From positions 1 to 60,957 of the forward strand of contig JADLEK010000003.1 of assembly GCA_020846135.1 (NCBI GenBank): 60,957 nt of DNA. Direction: 5' to 3'. Every line of letters begins with the position of its first letter. The stretch's first letter is position 1. The notes under the pieces were generated by a model. It was not told where the DNA came from. It did not search any database and was given only the letters and a program-made list of their open reading frames with translations. Positions 42,765-54,418 of the stretch are shown here, in pieces. The stretch is from Gammaproteobacteria bacterium. GTDB taxonomy: Bacteria; Pseudomonadota; Gammaproteobacteria; Competibacterales; Competibacteraceae. The translations under genes were made by a program, and so were the position numbers.

Positions 42765-45401
42765 TTACAACTCGACCACTCCTCCTACAGATTCCAGATA
42801 ACAGCATACCCGTTGTTCGAGCGTATTGGCATTCAGCCGCAGCACCACCGGATGATCGGCATTGGGCAGATCGATCACTCGCACACAGTCCATCCATGCC
42901 GCCGCGTTTGGCAACAACTCCACGAGCCGATTAGGTTGCTGGTCAAAAAACGCCTCATTGAATCGGTTATCCTGCCGCTGCGGGAAAATCGCCAGATACA
43001 GAATATCTGTCTCGACCAGATCGCTAAAGAAATGGGTGCCCAGCGACACATCCGGCACCAGTCCCTCATGCATAGTCACAATCTCGCACAGCACCGCAGC
43101 ATTGCTGATTTCGGCGAATCGCACCGGTACACCCCACTCCGGCGACGTGGTGCCCCACCGCCCTGGTCCCATCAGCAGCAAGTTTTTGACCGCATCAGGA
43201 CCGCGTAGCCGGGTAATCTGGCCGATCAAGCGCGCGATCTGGTGACGATCATTGAGCGGCAACTGTCCATAGATCGCTGGAACCACATAAACCAGCCGAT
43301 CCACGGTGCCGATGCGGCTATGACCGATCACCGCCCCATGCGCCTCCAGCACCAGTTGCTGCGGATCAATATGCGTCGGCGGATTGGGAATCGTTCCCGC
43401 CTCACGGACCTGGAACGGCCGGCATTGCACCAGATCGATCCGATAGTGATGGTCATTAATGAAATTGGCGGTGAATTCCACATCCACCGGGTAATCATAG
43501 GCGTGTTGCAGGGTTTTAAGCATTTCCTGCATGTCCGCCACAAAGGGCGTGTTCCGTAACAATTGCTCAAAAGTCAGCACCCACGGGAACACGTCTTTCA
43601 TCCCATGCTCCCGCGCCCGCTGTTCCAACTCATCATCCACAGTGGCGACCATCGCCAGCGGCAGGTTCGAACTGAGTTTGGCGACCTCGGTAAAGGCGTG
43701 GGTCGTCAGTTGGTTATCTTCCAGATCGAGGACATCGATCCGTTTCTGCGCATACTGGCGAACGCTGTCGAAATTGCTCTCTGGCCGCCGTTCCGGATCG
43801 CTCAACGACACCACCCGGGTGTAATCATCATCGGAGCGATCCACGGCTCGGGTACCCAGCCCCATCACCAGTCGCATCATCCCCATCGCCGGGTCAATCT
43901 GCTCGCTCCAGGCATAGGGATTGAACGACAGCGCCACCCCGGCCACATGCGGATAGAACAGATTGCCCTGCTGCACCCCTGACACCCGCTGCACCAGCAG
44001 TCCCATCGGCTCGTCGCGATCCAGAATCCCGCGTCGCGCCCGATACATCAGCGCCCGTTCGCTCATGGTGCTGGCATAAATGGTCCGCACCGCCGAGAGC
44101 AGATCTTCCAACCGCTTTTCGCGGGGTCCCTGATTAACGCAGAACACGCTGTCGTACTTGCCGGCGAAGGCGTTGCCGAAGTTGTCCTCCAGCAGACTGC
44201 TGGAGCGGACAATAATCGGCGACTGGCCGAAGTAGTCCAGCATGTCGGAGAATTGTTGCAGGGTATAGTCGGGGAAATCACCGCGCAAAATTCGCCGCCG
44301 CGCCGTCTCGGCTCCATCCAGAAAGGTAGCTGGATGCTTCTGCTTGTCCCGTACCCACCAGCAGCCATTGCGGACCAGGAAGGTATAAAACACGTCCGAA
44401 CCGACGAAAAATGAATCGTGGATTTCCAGCAAATCCTGCCAGCGCGGCAAGGTTTTCTTCAGGATCGCCCGAGCCAACAGCACGCCGACCGCCTTGCCGC
44501 CGATCAGGCCGGTGCCAATCATCCGCTGCTTGATCGCCATAATGTCGTTCAATGACAAATACTGCTCAGCCAGGCGAATCACCCGATCATCGCGAGACAC
44601 CGTCATTCGCAAGGTATGCTGCAACAGTTTGTGGGCCAGTTCAGCGCAATGGACGCTATCGCGCTGCGCCTCCAACACCTCTTCCACTTCCAGAAAAGTC
44701 CGGTTCCAGATATCCAGGCGCGGATCATTGGTCTTCAGCCCGGTCCACGGGGTCAGGGTCAGAATCTCGGTAATCGTGACGCTGTCGGTGACCGGCACAA
44801 ACTCTTCACCGCGCCAGACATGCAGCATGTGCATAGTCGGTGAATAGCGCTGCTGCACTTTCAATGGCCGGACATACAACTCGCCGTGATGCCGATAGAC
44901 ATCGTTAAATAATTGAGTGGTATCGAGAATCGGCGCGGTTGCATGGAACGAATGATGGCCGCGCACCAGCGCAAAATAAGCCACTGTTTCCAGGTCATAC
45001 AGGTACGGGCAGGTCAGCATGAAAAAGTTGCCGAGCATCTGATCGCTGTGCCAGTCCGTCACCAGATCCGACAGGCCATCAAAGACGTAATAAGCGCCGC
45101 GCCCGGTCAGTTCGATGGTTTTGTGAATCGCAGTCAGGAACGGCTCAAAGCCCTCTCCGGGGTCCAGGGTGTGAATCTCCACCCCCGGCTCTTCCGGCAC
45201 CAACGCGGCATGGCGGGCGAAATGGAAATACACCAGCCGCCGGCCCTTCTCTCGCGCATAGCGGCAAAACGGCTCGACCAGTGGCCGGTAGTCTTCAATG
45301 CTGTCCACCTGCCAAACGATGTTGTCGCCGGCCATGACCCCCCGGAACACCCGGTCCAGCCCGACTAGTCCGGTACTGACTTGTGCATCAATCGCCGCCA
45401 T
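42765..45401 (-). CDS. PPDK-N ATP-grasp protein with degenerate KaiC-like N-terminus
   Basis: A large 878-residue protein. Residues 1-235 look like a RecA/KaiC-type domain: STGLVGLDRVFRGVMAGDNI begins like KaiC, but no Walker A GxxxxGKT follows. Residues about 300-710 are the pyruvate phosphate dikinase/PEP-synthase ATP-binding domain: GLIGGKAVGVLLARAIL, IIVRSSSLLEDNFGNAFAGK, and DLVQCRPFQV at its end. The swivelling phospho-His domain and PEP-binding barrel of PPDK/PpsA are both missing. Residues 710-878 are an extra domain containing LLMGPGRWGTTSPEWGVPV. It is probably a nucleotide-dependent kinase or sensor; the real activity is unknown. Confidence 0.82.
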   Translation of the reverse strand: MAAIDAQVSTGLVGLDRVFRGVMAGDNIVWQVDSIEDYRPLVEPFCRYAREKGRRLVYFHFARHAALVPEEPGVEIHTLDPGEGFEPFLTAIHKTIELTGRGAYYVFDGLSDLVTDWHSDQMLGNFFMLTCPYLYDLETVAYFALVRGHHSFHATAPILDTTQLFNDVYRHHGELYVRPLKVQQRYSPTMHMLHVWRGEEFVPVTDSVTITEILTLTPWTGLKTNDPRLDIWNRTFLEVEEVLEAQRDSVHCAELAHKLLQHTLRMTVSRDDRVIRLAEQYLSLNDIMAIKQRMIGTGLIGGKAVGVLLARAILKKTLPRWQDLLEIHDSFFVGSDVFYTFLVRNGCWWVRDKQKHPATFLDGAETARRRILRGDFPDYTLQQFSDMLDYFGQSPIIVRSSSLLEDNFGNAFAGKYDSVFCVNQGPREKRLEDLLSAVRTIYASTMSERALMYRARRGILDRDEPMGLLVQRVSGVQQGNLFYPHVAGVALSFNPYAWSEQIDPAMGMMRLVMGLGTRAVDRSDDDYTRVVSLSDPERRPESNFDSVRQYAQKRIDVLDLEDNQLTTHAFTEVAKLSSNLPLAMVATVDDELEQRAREHGMKDVFPWVLTFEQLLRNTPFVADMQEMLKTLQHAYDYPVDVEFTANFINDHHYRIDLVQCRPFQVREAGTIPNPPTHIDPQQLVLEAHGAVIGHSRIGTVDRLVYVVPAIYGQLPLNDRHQIARLIGQITRLRGPDAVKNLLLMGPGRWGTTSPEWGVPVRFAEISNAAVLCEIVTMHEGLVPDVSLGTHFFSDLVETDILYLAIFPQRQDNRFNEAFFDQQPNRLVELLPNAAAWMDCVRVIDLPNADHPVVLRLNANTLEQRVCCYLESVGGVVEL

Positions 45402-45609
45402 GACGCGCTCCCTTAAATAAGGCTAAAGGTTAAAGGTAATCAGCCGGTTGTCTTTGGTTTTGCTTTTCTGAGGGCTACGGCAACCGGGTTTGAATGAGAG
45501 GATCAAGCAGTGGACAGCATCGCCCAATTCATACCGCGCAATAATAGCCGATAGCAGCCGCTATTATGGTTCCCATTCCCCTTAATGTTTGTGAAGAAGA
45601 CTGCCCGCT

Positions 45610-46785
45610 ATGCTGACTTTGATCCCCGCCCCCGCCGTCATCGCCCCGCACTCACTACCCCTGCCGCTGGAACGTCTCCAGTTGCCCGAAGATCTCGATG
45701 GTCGCACCGGTGGCAATCGGGCCGGGCCGGAAGTGGTCTGCCAACTGGCGGCCGGTAATGATCTGGAAGCTATACAGGCCTGGCTGGCCGAGTTCCACGA
45801 CTCGCCGCAAACCCTGCGCGCCTATCGCAAGGAAGCCGAACGCTTGTTGCTGTGGGCATTAATGGAGCTGGGTAAACCGCTCTCCAGCCTGACCCGCGAA
45901 GACTGCGTGCGCTATGAAGCTTTTCTCGCCGATCCGCAGCCCCGCGACCGCTGGTGCGGACCCAAAGCGCCCCGCTTTAATTCTCGCTGGCGGCCACTGG
46001 TGGGACCGCTCAGCCCCGCCAGTCGCAAAATGGCGCTGCTGATCATCAACGCCCTGTTCAGCTACCTGGTCAAGGCGGGTTATCTGGCCGGCAATCCGCT
46101 GGCGCTGGCCCGTCGCCGGGGGCGTGGTATTCAGCCGCTGCGCCAGGTCGAGCGGTATCTGGAACAGGATCAGTGGCAAGCCCTGCTGGCTGCCGTCGAA
46201 GAACTGCCCCGCGACACCGAACGGGCATGTCAGCACTATGCCCGCGCCCGCTATCTGATCGCCCTGCTCTACCTGCTCGGCCCCCGGGTCAGCGAAGTGG
46301 CCGACCATGCCATGAACAGCTTTGTCCAGGTGCGCGGGCGGTGGTGGTGGCAAGTCACCGGCAAAGGCCGGAAAGAAGCCCGGGTGCCGGTCAATCAGGA
46401 CATGCTGGAAGCATTGCGTGAATACCGGCGGTTCTATGGCTTGCCGCCATTGCCAACCCCCGACGACACGACCCCGCTGGTGATGAACCTCACAGGCACC
46501 GCCGGCATTGGCGACAACATGATTTACCGGATCGTCAAAATGCTGGTCGCCAAAGGCGCAGCCCGCCTGCAAGCCGACGATCCGCATCAGGCCGAGAAGT
46601 TGCGGCGGGCCTCAACCCACTGGTTCCGCCACACCAGCATCACCCACCAGGCCGACGCCGGGATCAGCCTCCCGTTCCTGCAACGCAACGCCCGCCATGC
46701 CCGGATTGATACCACCGGCTTGTATATCCATGCCGAAGAGAAGGATTGGCACGAGAATATGGAACGGCATCGGCTCAAGGGATGA
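45610..46785 (+). CDS. Tyrosine recombinase / phage-type integrase
   Basis: A 391-residue site-specific recombinase. The N-terminal SAM-like core-binding domain covers about 55-165 (SPQTLRAYRKEAERLLLWAL). The catalytic domain shows the Arg in LLGPRVSEVAD, the Lys in VTGKGRKEARVPV, the HxxR box in THWFRHTSITH, the His in RNARHARIDTTG, and the nucleophile in TGLYIHAE. It is divergent from the PPDK-N gene. It lies at the edge of a region with two truncated genes, so may mark past integration. No attachment site was identified. Confidence 0.9.
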   Translation: MLTLIPAPAVIAPHSLPLPLERLQLPEDLDGRTGGNRAGPEVVCQLAAGNDLEAIQAWLAEFHDSPQTLRAYRKEAERLLLWALMELGKPLSSLTREDCVRYEAFLADPQPRDRWCGPKAPRFNSRWRPLVGPLSPASRKMALLIINALFSYLVKAGYLAGNPLALARRRGRGIQPLRQVERYLEQDQWQALLAAVEELPRDTERACQHYARARYLIALLYLLGPRVSEVADHAMNSFVQVRGRWWWQVTGKGRKEARVPVNQDMLEALREYRRFYGLPPLPTPDDTTPLVMNLTGTAGIGDNMIYRIVKMLVAKGAARLQADDPHQAEKLRRASTHWFRHTSITHQADAGISLPFLQRNARHARIDTTGLYIHAEEKDWHENMERHRLKG

Positions 46786-46857
46786 GTTTGTTATTTTAAT
46801 TCATGGTATTACCAAGAACGTTGAAGTCGATGCTAGAACGCTTTACATTCTTGCATC

Positions 46858-47149
46858 ATGATGATTAAAAGATCGCTCAATCTCCCAGAAACCCGTTCCT
46901 TTTTTCTGTTTGGCCCACGTCAGACCGGCAAGAGTTCGCTCATTCTGGATCGCTTCGGCGCAGCGGCCTGGTCGGTCAACCTGCTGCATTCCGAGGAGTT
47001 TGCCCGCTACGCCAAGCAGCCTGGGCAATACCGCCTGGATGCGCTGGAGCAGTATCGGCTTGGGATTCGCCGCTTCATTCTGGATGAGGTGCAACGGATT
47101 CCAGACCTGCTCAACGAAGTTCATGCCCTGCTGGAACTGCATCCTGCTG
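46858..47149 (+). pseudogene. Truncated AAA ATPase (DUF4143 type)
   Basis: Starts MMIKRSLNLPETRSFFLFGP with Walker A GPRQTGKSS, and keeps Walker B RRFILDEVQRIP. After LLELHP the family resemblance stops; the frame continues to 47319 but this is the antisense of sdaA. About three quarters of the usual 380-400 residues is lost. The junction lies around 47145-47155. Confidence 0.8.
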
Positions 47150-47928
47150 TTTCAGCGTCCGGCGTAAATAGTAAAGCACCGCTGGCAATACGCCGCAGGA
47201 GCCGCAGGTCGGCGCGGTCACCACCAACCCGCCGGCAGCATTGGTCTCGGAAACCGCCAGGGCGTAAGCCGACAGCAGGCCGGTTCGCTGTTCGCCATCG
47301 CGCAACCGCTGGGTTTTGACCAGGACATTGCGGGCCTTGCGTTGCAGATGCAACCCGCCGGGCAAGCAACCTTCATCGCTCAGCCCGTCATGAATAGCCT
47401 CCTGCATCTTTTTCCAGATCAGGCGGAGATGATCCCAAAGCGCATCGCCCTCGACTTCTGAGGCCAAGGCCCAGAGCGGTTTTCCGCCCTGGTCGGCCCA
47501 TTGCAGAATTTCGCGCAGCGAGCGTTGCGGATAGCAGTCGGCAGTTTCAACCGTAGCCTGACCTTTCTCACGCAATTCGCCGCCGCCCACGCTGAATACT
47601 GTCCAGACCGCAGTGCGCTCGCCCCCCGCATCCAGCGCTTCGAACTGCATGCCGTTGGGATGGAAAGGCAGGCTGTCCCGACTCCAGACCAGCTCGCTGC
47701 GCAATGGACGCAGCCCGTCAATAATAGCCCGGTCAGTCAGATGACCCTGCCCGGTCAGGCTGAGACTGCCGTAGAGCGTGACCCGCACCACCTCAGCCTG
47801 CGGATGTTGCTCGCGGAATTGTTCCGCCGCCCGTCTTGGCCCCATGGTGTGGCTGCTGGACGGCCCCATGCCATAGCGATATAGCTCGCGCAGCGTTCAG
47901 AGGAAGCCGGGGCAGAGTTTTCAGTCAT
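47145..47928 (-). pseudogene. sdaA: Broken L-serine ammonia-lyase gene
   Basis: L-serine dehydratase converts serine to pyruvate and ammonia. The gene starts at ATG 47928 (MTENSAPASSE) but needs a one-base frameshift near 47890 to reach LRELYRYGMGPSSSHTMGP, the family N-terminus (the frame in use is preceded by a TGA). It then runs intact through ETNAAGGLVVTAPTCGSCGV and LPAVLYYLRRTL, and stops at the junction with the ATPase fragment (about 47145-47155). The C-terminal 190 or so residues, with remaining Fe-S cysteines, are missing. Thus the gene is disrupted at both ends. Confidence 0.8.
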
Positions 47929-48090
47929 GATCGGGGGTATCCTGTCGTTCTCAAATGTTGGCCTGAAGATCGATAAGCCATTCAGTCATTCGCAGCCGGA
48001 TCATATCAGTATGGTTTGGAGTCAGTGGAACACATCTAAAACCGTATCTCGCCGGATCGGCTCTGTTCAATTTTGTTATAGATATGGAGA

Positions 48091-49608
48091 ATGACCATGA
48101 TGACAACGCTGAATCTACCGGGTTTTGTCACCACCTTTTTGGCAGTTATGGCCGCATTGCTGGTCTTTGCCGTCGGCGTGGGCATCCTGCTGATCGCAAT
48201 TCTCTACCTGATCGACATCACCCAGACCCAGCACGCCATTCGCCGCAATTTTCCAGTCATTGGCCGCTTGCGCTATCGGATGGAACATCTTGGCGTGTTC
48301 TTTCGCCAATACTTCTACGCCATGGATCGAGAAGAAATGCCGTTCAACCGGGCGCAGCGCACCTGGGTCTATCGAGCTGCGAAGAATCTGGAGAACACCC
48401 AGCCCTTTGGTTCCACTCGTGATTTACGCCCACTCGGAACCCTCCTGTTCGCGAATGCAACCTTCCCTGCGCTGGAAACTGCGGCGAACCCGGTTCCCCC
48501 CTTGGTTATTGGCCCGGACTGCGCCCAGCCTTACCACGCCGGCAGTTTCTTCAACCTCTCCGCTATGAGCTACGGGGCGATCTCTCAAGCGGCGGTACGG
48601 GCGCTCTCTCACGGGGCGCGGTTAGCCGGCTGCTGGATGAACACCGGCGAAGGCGGCTTATCCCCCTATCATCTCGCCGGGGGCGCGGACCTGGTATTTC
48701 AAATCGGCACCGCGAAATATGGCGTCTGTGATAGCCAGGGCGGACTGGATGAAGCCCGCCTGCGCGATGTGGCGGCGCATCCGGAAGTCAAGCTGTTCGA
48801 GATTAAGCTGAGTCAGGGGGCGAAGCCGGGTAAGGGCGGGATTCTGCCGGGGGCTAAAGTCACCCCGGAAATTGCCGCCATTCGTGGGATTCCGGTCGGC
48901 CAAGATTCCCGCAGTCCCAACCGCCATCCCGAGATTGCGGATACGGCGGCGCTACTGGCTTTCGTCCACCGAGTGAGAACCCTCACCGGTAAACCCACCG
49001 GATTTAAGCTGGTCATTGGCGATCCGCTCTGGCTGGATGAACTGTGTCAGGAAATCGTCCGCGAAGGTATCGCGAGCGCCCCTGATTTCATTACGGTAGA
49101 CAGCGCTGATGGCGGCACCGGTGCCGCTCCCATGAGTCTGCTGGATTATGTCGGCCTGCCCTTGTCGGAAAGTCTGCCGCTGGTGGTCGATAAACTGATC
49201 GAGTACGGGTTACGCGAGCGAATTCGGGTCATCGCGTCCGGCAAGCTGATTAATCCCGGTGAAGTGGCCTGGGCGCTGTGCGTAGGCGCGGATTTCATCA
49301 ATTCAGCGCGGGGTTTTTTGTTTGCTCTCGGTTGCGTACAGTCCATGCAGTGTGACAAGAACACCTGTCCGGCAGGAATCGCAACCCATAATCCTCGCCT
49401 GCAACGCGGTTTGGACCCGGAAGACAAGGCCGAACGAGTCCGACACTATGTGGAGAATCTGCGGCATGAAGTCGCGATCATCGCCCATGCCTGTGGCGCG
49501 GCGGATCCCAGGGAACTCCGGCGCGAGCATTGCCGGATTGTGATCGGTCCCGGCTGTTCGGCGTCACTGAGCGAACTGTATCGTCGGGAGAAAATGCCTG
49601 AGTTATGA
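48091..49608 (+). CDS. Membrane-anchored FMN-binding glutamate-synthase-like protein
   Basis: A 505-residue protein. One or two membrane segments (about 10-45, FLAVMAALLVFAVGVGILLI) precede an FMN-binding GltB central-domain barrel: FNLSAMSYGAISQAAVRALS, NTGEGGLSPYH, SQGAKPGKGGILPG, TVDSADGGTGAAPMS, and the 3Fe-4S ligands C-x5-C-x4-C in CVQSMQCDKNTCPAGIATHN. The glutaminase domain of true glutamate synthase is absent. Such stand-alone proteins are of unclear substrate. GGAG precedes the ATG. Confidence 0.9.
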   Translation: MTMMTTLNLPGFVTTFLAVMAALLVFAVGVGILLIAILYLIDITQTQHAIRRNFPVIGRLRYRMEHLGVFFRQYFYAMDREEMPFNRAQRTWVYRAAKNLENTQPFGSTRDLRPLGTLLFANATFPALETAANPVPPLVIGPDCAQPYHAGSFFNLSAMSYGAISQAAVRALSHGARLAGCWMNTGEGGLSPYHLAGGADLVFQIGTAKYGVCDSQGGLDEARLRDVAAHPEVKLFEIKLSQGAKPGKGGILPGAKVTPEIAAIRGIPVGQDSRSPNRHPEIADTAALLAFVHRVRTLTGKPTGFKLVIGDPLWLDELCQEIVREGIASAPDFITVDSADGGTGAAPMSLLDYVGLPLSESLPLVVDKLIEYGLRERIRVIASGKLINPGEVAWALCVGADFINSARGFLFALGCVQSMQCDKNTCPAGIATHNPRLQRGLDPEDKAERVRHYVENLRHEVAIIAHACGAADPRELRREHCRIVIGPGCSASLSELYRREKMPEL

Positions 49609-49742
49609 AGACTCCATCGACCGTGCAAAGCACGATGCCGGTTGTGACCTACTCCGACCGACTCCGGGGAGCCTTGTGACAGTCAGCCGGGTTAGTAGCA
49701 CATATCGCTGCGGCGATTAAAAAGAGCCAATAGCTGTCCTTT

Positions 49743-49934
49743 TTAGTCTCTTTGGTCGACCGTTAAGCAATCTTGAATTAGCGTCGCCAAATCCAGTTGT
49801 TGCAACGTCGAGATTGCGTATTCCCAGCGCCCTTCTGCACACAAGCCGAGAATGCCGCCTTCCTCATAAGCGTCCAGCGCCGCCTTGATGCAAGCGACAC
49901 GGACAGTTTCAGCTAACTTCTGTGAAAGAGTCAT
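49743..49934 (-). CDS. Small helical protein of unknown function
   Basis: A 63-residue protein, MTLSQKLAETVRVACIKAAL then DAYEEGGILGLCAEGRWEYA. The pattern 'YE.AGI.GLC.EGRWE.A' appears in small hypothetical proteins of other Proteobacteria and cyanobacteria, sometimes misnamed acetyltransferase. GGAG is correctly placed before the ATG. It diverges from the EamA transporter gene with 55 bases between. Confidence 0.65.
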   Translation of the reverse strand: MTLSQKLAETVRVACIKAALDAYEEGGILGLCAEGRWEYAISTLQQLDLATLIQDCLTVDQRD

Positions 49935-49989
49935 CTTTTTCTCCAGGTTCAGTGGTTCTATTGAACATAAAAAGGTCTACCTGCGGTTG

Positions 49990-50844
49990 ATGAAGCATCT
50001 CTACCCGTTACTGTTCGTATTTTTGTGGAGTACCGGTTTTGTCAGCGCCCGATGGGGCCTGCCATTCGCGGAGCCGTTGTCCTTCCTTTTAGTGCGCTAT
50101 CTGTGCGTCATCGTCCTGATGTTCACGATAGCTCTGCTCAGTCGCGCTCCGTGGCCGAAAGATCGCCGTCAATGGATGCATATTAGTGTGTCCGGCATAC
50201 TGATCCATGCCGTTTATCTTGGCGGCGTTTTCGTAGCGATCAAACAAGGCTTGCCTGCTGGCATCACCGCCCTGGTCGTTGGAATGCAGCCGTTATTAAC
50301 CGCTGTTGGCGCTGGAGCGCTGCTCAGCGAACGCATCCATCTGCGGCAATGGAGCGGACTGATCCTCGGCTTTATCGGACTGACGCTAGTGATCTCCGGG
50401 AAGTTTGGCATCAATGCCGAACTGGGGCCGATGCTTATTCCAGCTATTGTGGCATTAGTCGGAATAACCGCTGGGACGCTCTATCAGAAGCGCTTTTGCG
50501 CCGGATTTGATCTGCGCACCGGATCGGTCATCCAATTTATCGCTAGTGCGTTCGTTACGACGATTGCCATCGCGCTATTTACCGAATTTCAAGTGACATG
50601 GACAGCTTCGTTCATGTTTGCGCTCAGTTGGCTGGTCCTGGTGCTGTCGATTGGCGCGATTAGTCTGCTGAACGTGCTGATTCATCGTGGCAGTGCAGTG
50701 AGTGTTGCCAGTTTGTTTTATCTAACGCCCTTGAGTACCGCATTGATCGCTTGGGGCCTCTTTGGCGAGACCCTTCCAGTCATCTCTCTGGTTGGTATGG
50801 TGCTGGCGGTGTGGGGCGTCTATTGGGTCGTCAGGCGCTCGTGA
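49990..50844 (+). CDS. DMT-family (EamA) transporter
   Basis: A 284-residue inner-membrane protein with ten hydrophobic segments in two EamA repeats: LFVFLWSTGFVSARWGLPFA at the start of the first, and VALVGITAGTLYQKRFCAG at the second. It ends with a short basic tail. EamA proteins export amino acids or metabolites. The ATG at 49990 is chosen because family homology begins MKHLYPLLF. An upstream in-frame part overlaps the divergent small gene. Confidence 0.87.
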   Translation: MKHLYPLLFVFLWSTGFVSARWGLPFAEPLSFLLVRYLCVIVLMFTIALLSRAPWPKDRRQWMHISVSGILIHAVYLGGVFVAIKQGLPAGITALVVGMQPLLTAVGAGALLSERIHLRQWSGLILGFIGLTLVISGKFGINAELGPMLIPAIVALVGITAGTLYQKRFCAGFDLRTGSVIQFIASAFVTTIAIALFTEFQVTWTASFMFALSWLVLVLSIGAISLLNVLIHRGSAVSVASLFYLTPLSTALIAWGLFGETLPVISLVGMVLAVWGVYWVVRRS

Positions 50845-50985
50845 GCCATGATCGGTCCCGAAAGATCTTCCGGATCCTGCCGGCGCACACCGGGAATCGA
50901 TCACCCGGAGAGTCATTGCAACGCTGATTAGGAAACGGACTTCCCCTGATCACAGTTCTGTGGACGTAATCCCAGGCCAGTACAT

Positions 50986-52122
50986 ATGAAAATAATCATT
51001 GCGCCTAATGCCCTCAAAGGCTGTCTGACCGCCGCCGCCGCGGCAGCGGCCCTGGCGCGCGGTGCCGCCCGGGCCAGCCCCGACAGCGATATTATGCAGG
51101 TTCCCGTCGCCGATGGCGGTGATGGCTTGGCCGAGGTGCTGGTCAGCGCCTTGCACGGGGTGGAGCGAACCGTGCTCGTCACTGGCCCGCTCGGCGATCC
51201 GGTATCCGCCTCGTTCTGCTATGTCCCCGCCCGCCGACTGGCGGCTATTGAAATGGCGACCGCCAGTGGCCTGGCGCTGCTGACGAAAGATCGCTTTAAT
51301 CCGCTGCTGACCACCACTCTCGGTACCGGAGAGCTGATCAGCGCGGCCCTGGATCTCGGGGTTTCCCACCTCATCGTCGGCATTGGCGGCAGCGCTACCA
51401 ATGACGGCGGCATCGGCATGGCCACCGCGTTGGGAGTACGCTTTCTGGATGAGAACGGTCAGCCGGTCGAACCCGTCGGCGGAGCGTTGACCCGGATCCA
51501 GCATATCGATCTGAGCAGCCTCGATTCCCGATTAGCAGGGGCGCGGATTGAGGCGATCTGTGACGTAGATAATCCGCTCCTGGGGGAACGCGGCGCAGCG
51601 CAGGTTTACGCTCCCCAGAAAGGCGCCACTCCTGAACAGGTGCAAATCCTGGAGGCGGGTCTGGCCCATCTGGCCGCCGTGATCGAACGTGATCTTGGGC
51701 TGGACGTGCGGGATCTGCCCGGCGCAGGCGCTGCGGGTGGACTGGGCGCAGGCTTAAAAGCCTTCCTCAAGGCGGAACTCCGACGCGGCGTTGATTTAGT
51801 GCTGGACCTAGTCGGGCTGAACGAACAGTTGCGCGGCGCTGATCTAGTCCTCACTGCTGAGGGGCAAATCGACTTCCAGACCGCATTCAGCAAAGCGCCA
51901 GCCGGGGTGGCGGAACGCGCTCGCGCCAACGGCGTTCCCTGCATCGCCATCGCCGGCAGTGTCGGCAGTGGCTTGAAAGCGTTGCATGACCTGGGCATCA
52001 GCGCGGTCTTTAGCCTGTGTTCGGGACCGGTGAGCCTGGAACAGGCCATAGCGTCCGGCGGCGATTATCTCGCCGTAGCTGCTGAACAGGCGGTGCGCGC
52101 TTTTCTGGCGGGCCGTCGTTAA
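50986..52122 (+). CDS. Glycerate kinase
   Basis: Phosphorylates D-glycerate to 2-phosphoglycerate (GarK/GlxK family). The 378-residue length is usual. Family motifs: MKIIIAPNALKGCLTAAAAA, PVADGGDGLAEVL, GIGGSATNDGGIGMATALG, GAGAAGGLGAGLKAFL and LTAEGQIDFQTAFSKAP. It stands alone; upstream 141 bases hold its promoter. No glyoxylate carboligase or tartronate reductase lies nearby. Confidence 0.92.
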   Translation: MKIIIAPNALKGCLTAAAAAAALARGAARASPDSDIMQVPVADGGDGLAEVLVSALHGVERTVLVTGPLGDPVSASFCYVPARRLAAIEMATASGLALLTKDRFNPLLTTTLGTGELISAALDLGVSHLIVGIGGSATNDGGIGMATALGVRFLDENGQPVEPVGGALTRIQHIDLSSLDSRLAGARIEAICDVDNPLLGERGAAQVYAPQKGATPEQVQILEAGLAHLAAVIERDLGLDVRDLPGAGAAGGLGAGLKAFLKAELRRGVDLVLDLVGLNEQLRGADLVLTAEGQIDFQTAFSKAPAGVAERARANGVPCIAIAGSVGSGLKALHDLGISAVFSLCSGPVSLEQAIASGGDYLAVAAEQAVRAFLAGRR

Positions 52123-52230
52123 ATCTATCCCTTTAATCTCATTCCAGGATAATTGCTTCGTAACTGTTGAATATATTTTTCGCCTCGACTGGTATTCTCA
52201 GTGACCACTCAACGGGTGATCAAATCACTT

Positions 52231-52251
52231 CAGCCCCGTCCGTTGGGGCTG
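52231..52251 (-). terminator. Possible terminator of thiC
   Basis: CAGCCCC (52231-52237) and GGGGCTG (52245-52251) form a 7-bp GC stem 12 bases after the thiC stop. Following bases on the minus strand (AAGTGATTTGAT) have only a weak U-run. Confidence 0.45.
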
Positions 52252-52263
52252 GGATTTCGGCTA

Positions 52264-54297
<2,034 letters not shown>

Positions 54298-54418
54298 CTA
54301 AAAACGATTAGAACACAGCCTCGCGAGCGCCGTATAGCCTTAACTCAAGTTTGCTAGCGTTGTGAATACCTCTAAGCTGCCGCCAACTATGGCATAAGGC
54401 TATTAAACCAAGGAGCAA

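Noticed and set aside
47150..47319. C-terminal part of the ATPase frame
   Set aside because: This is the antisense of sdaA and not related to ATPases; the real gene is cut at about 47150.
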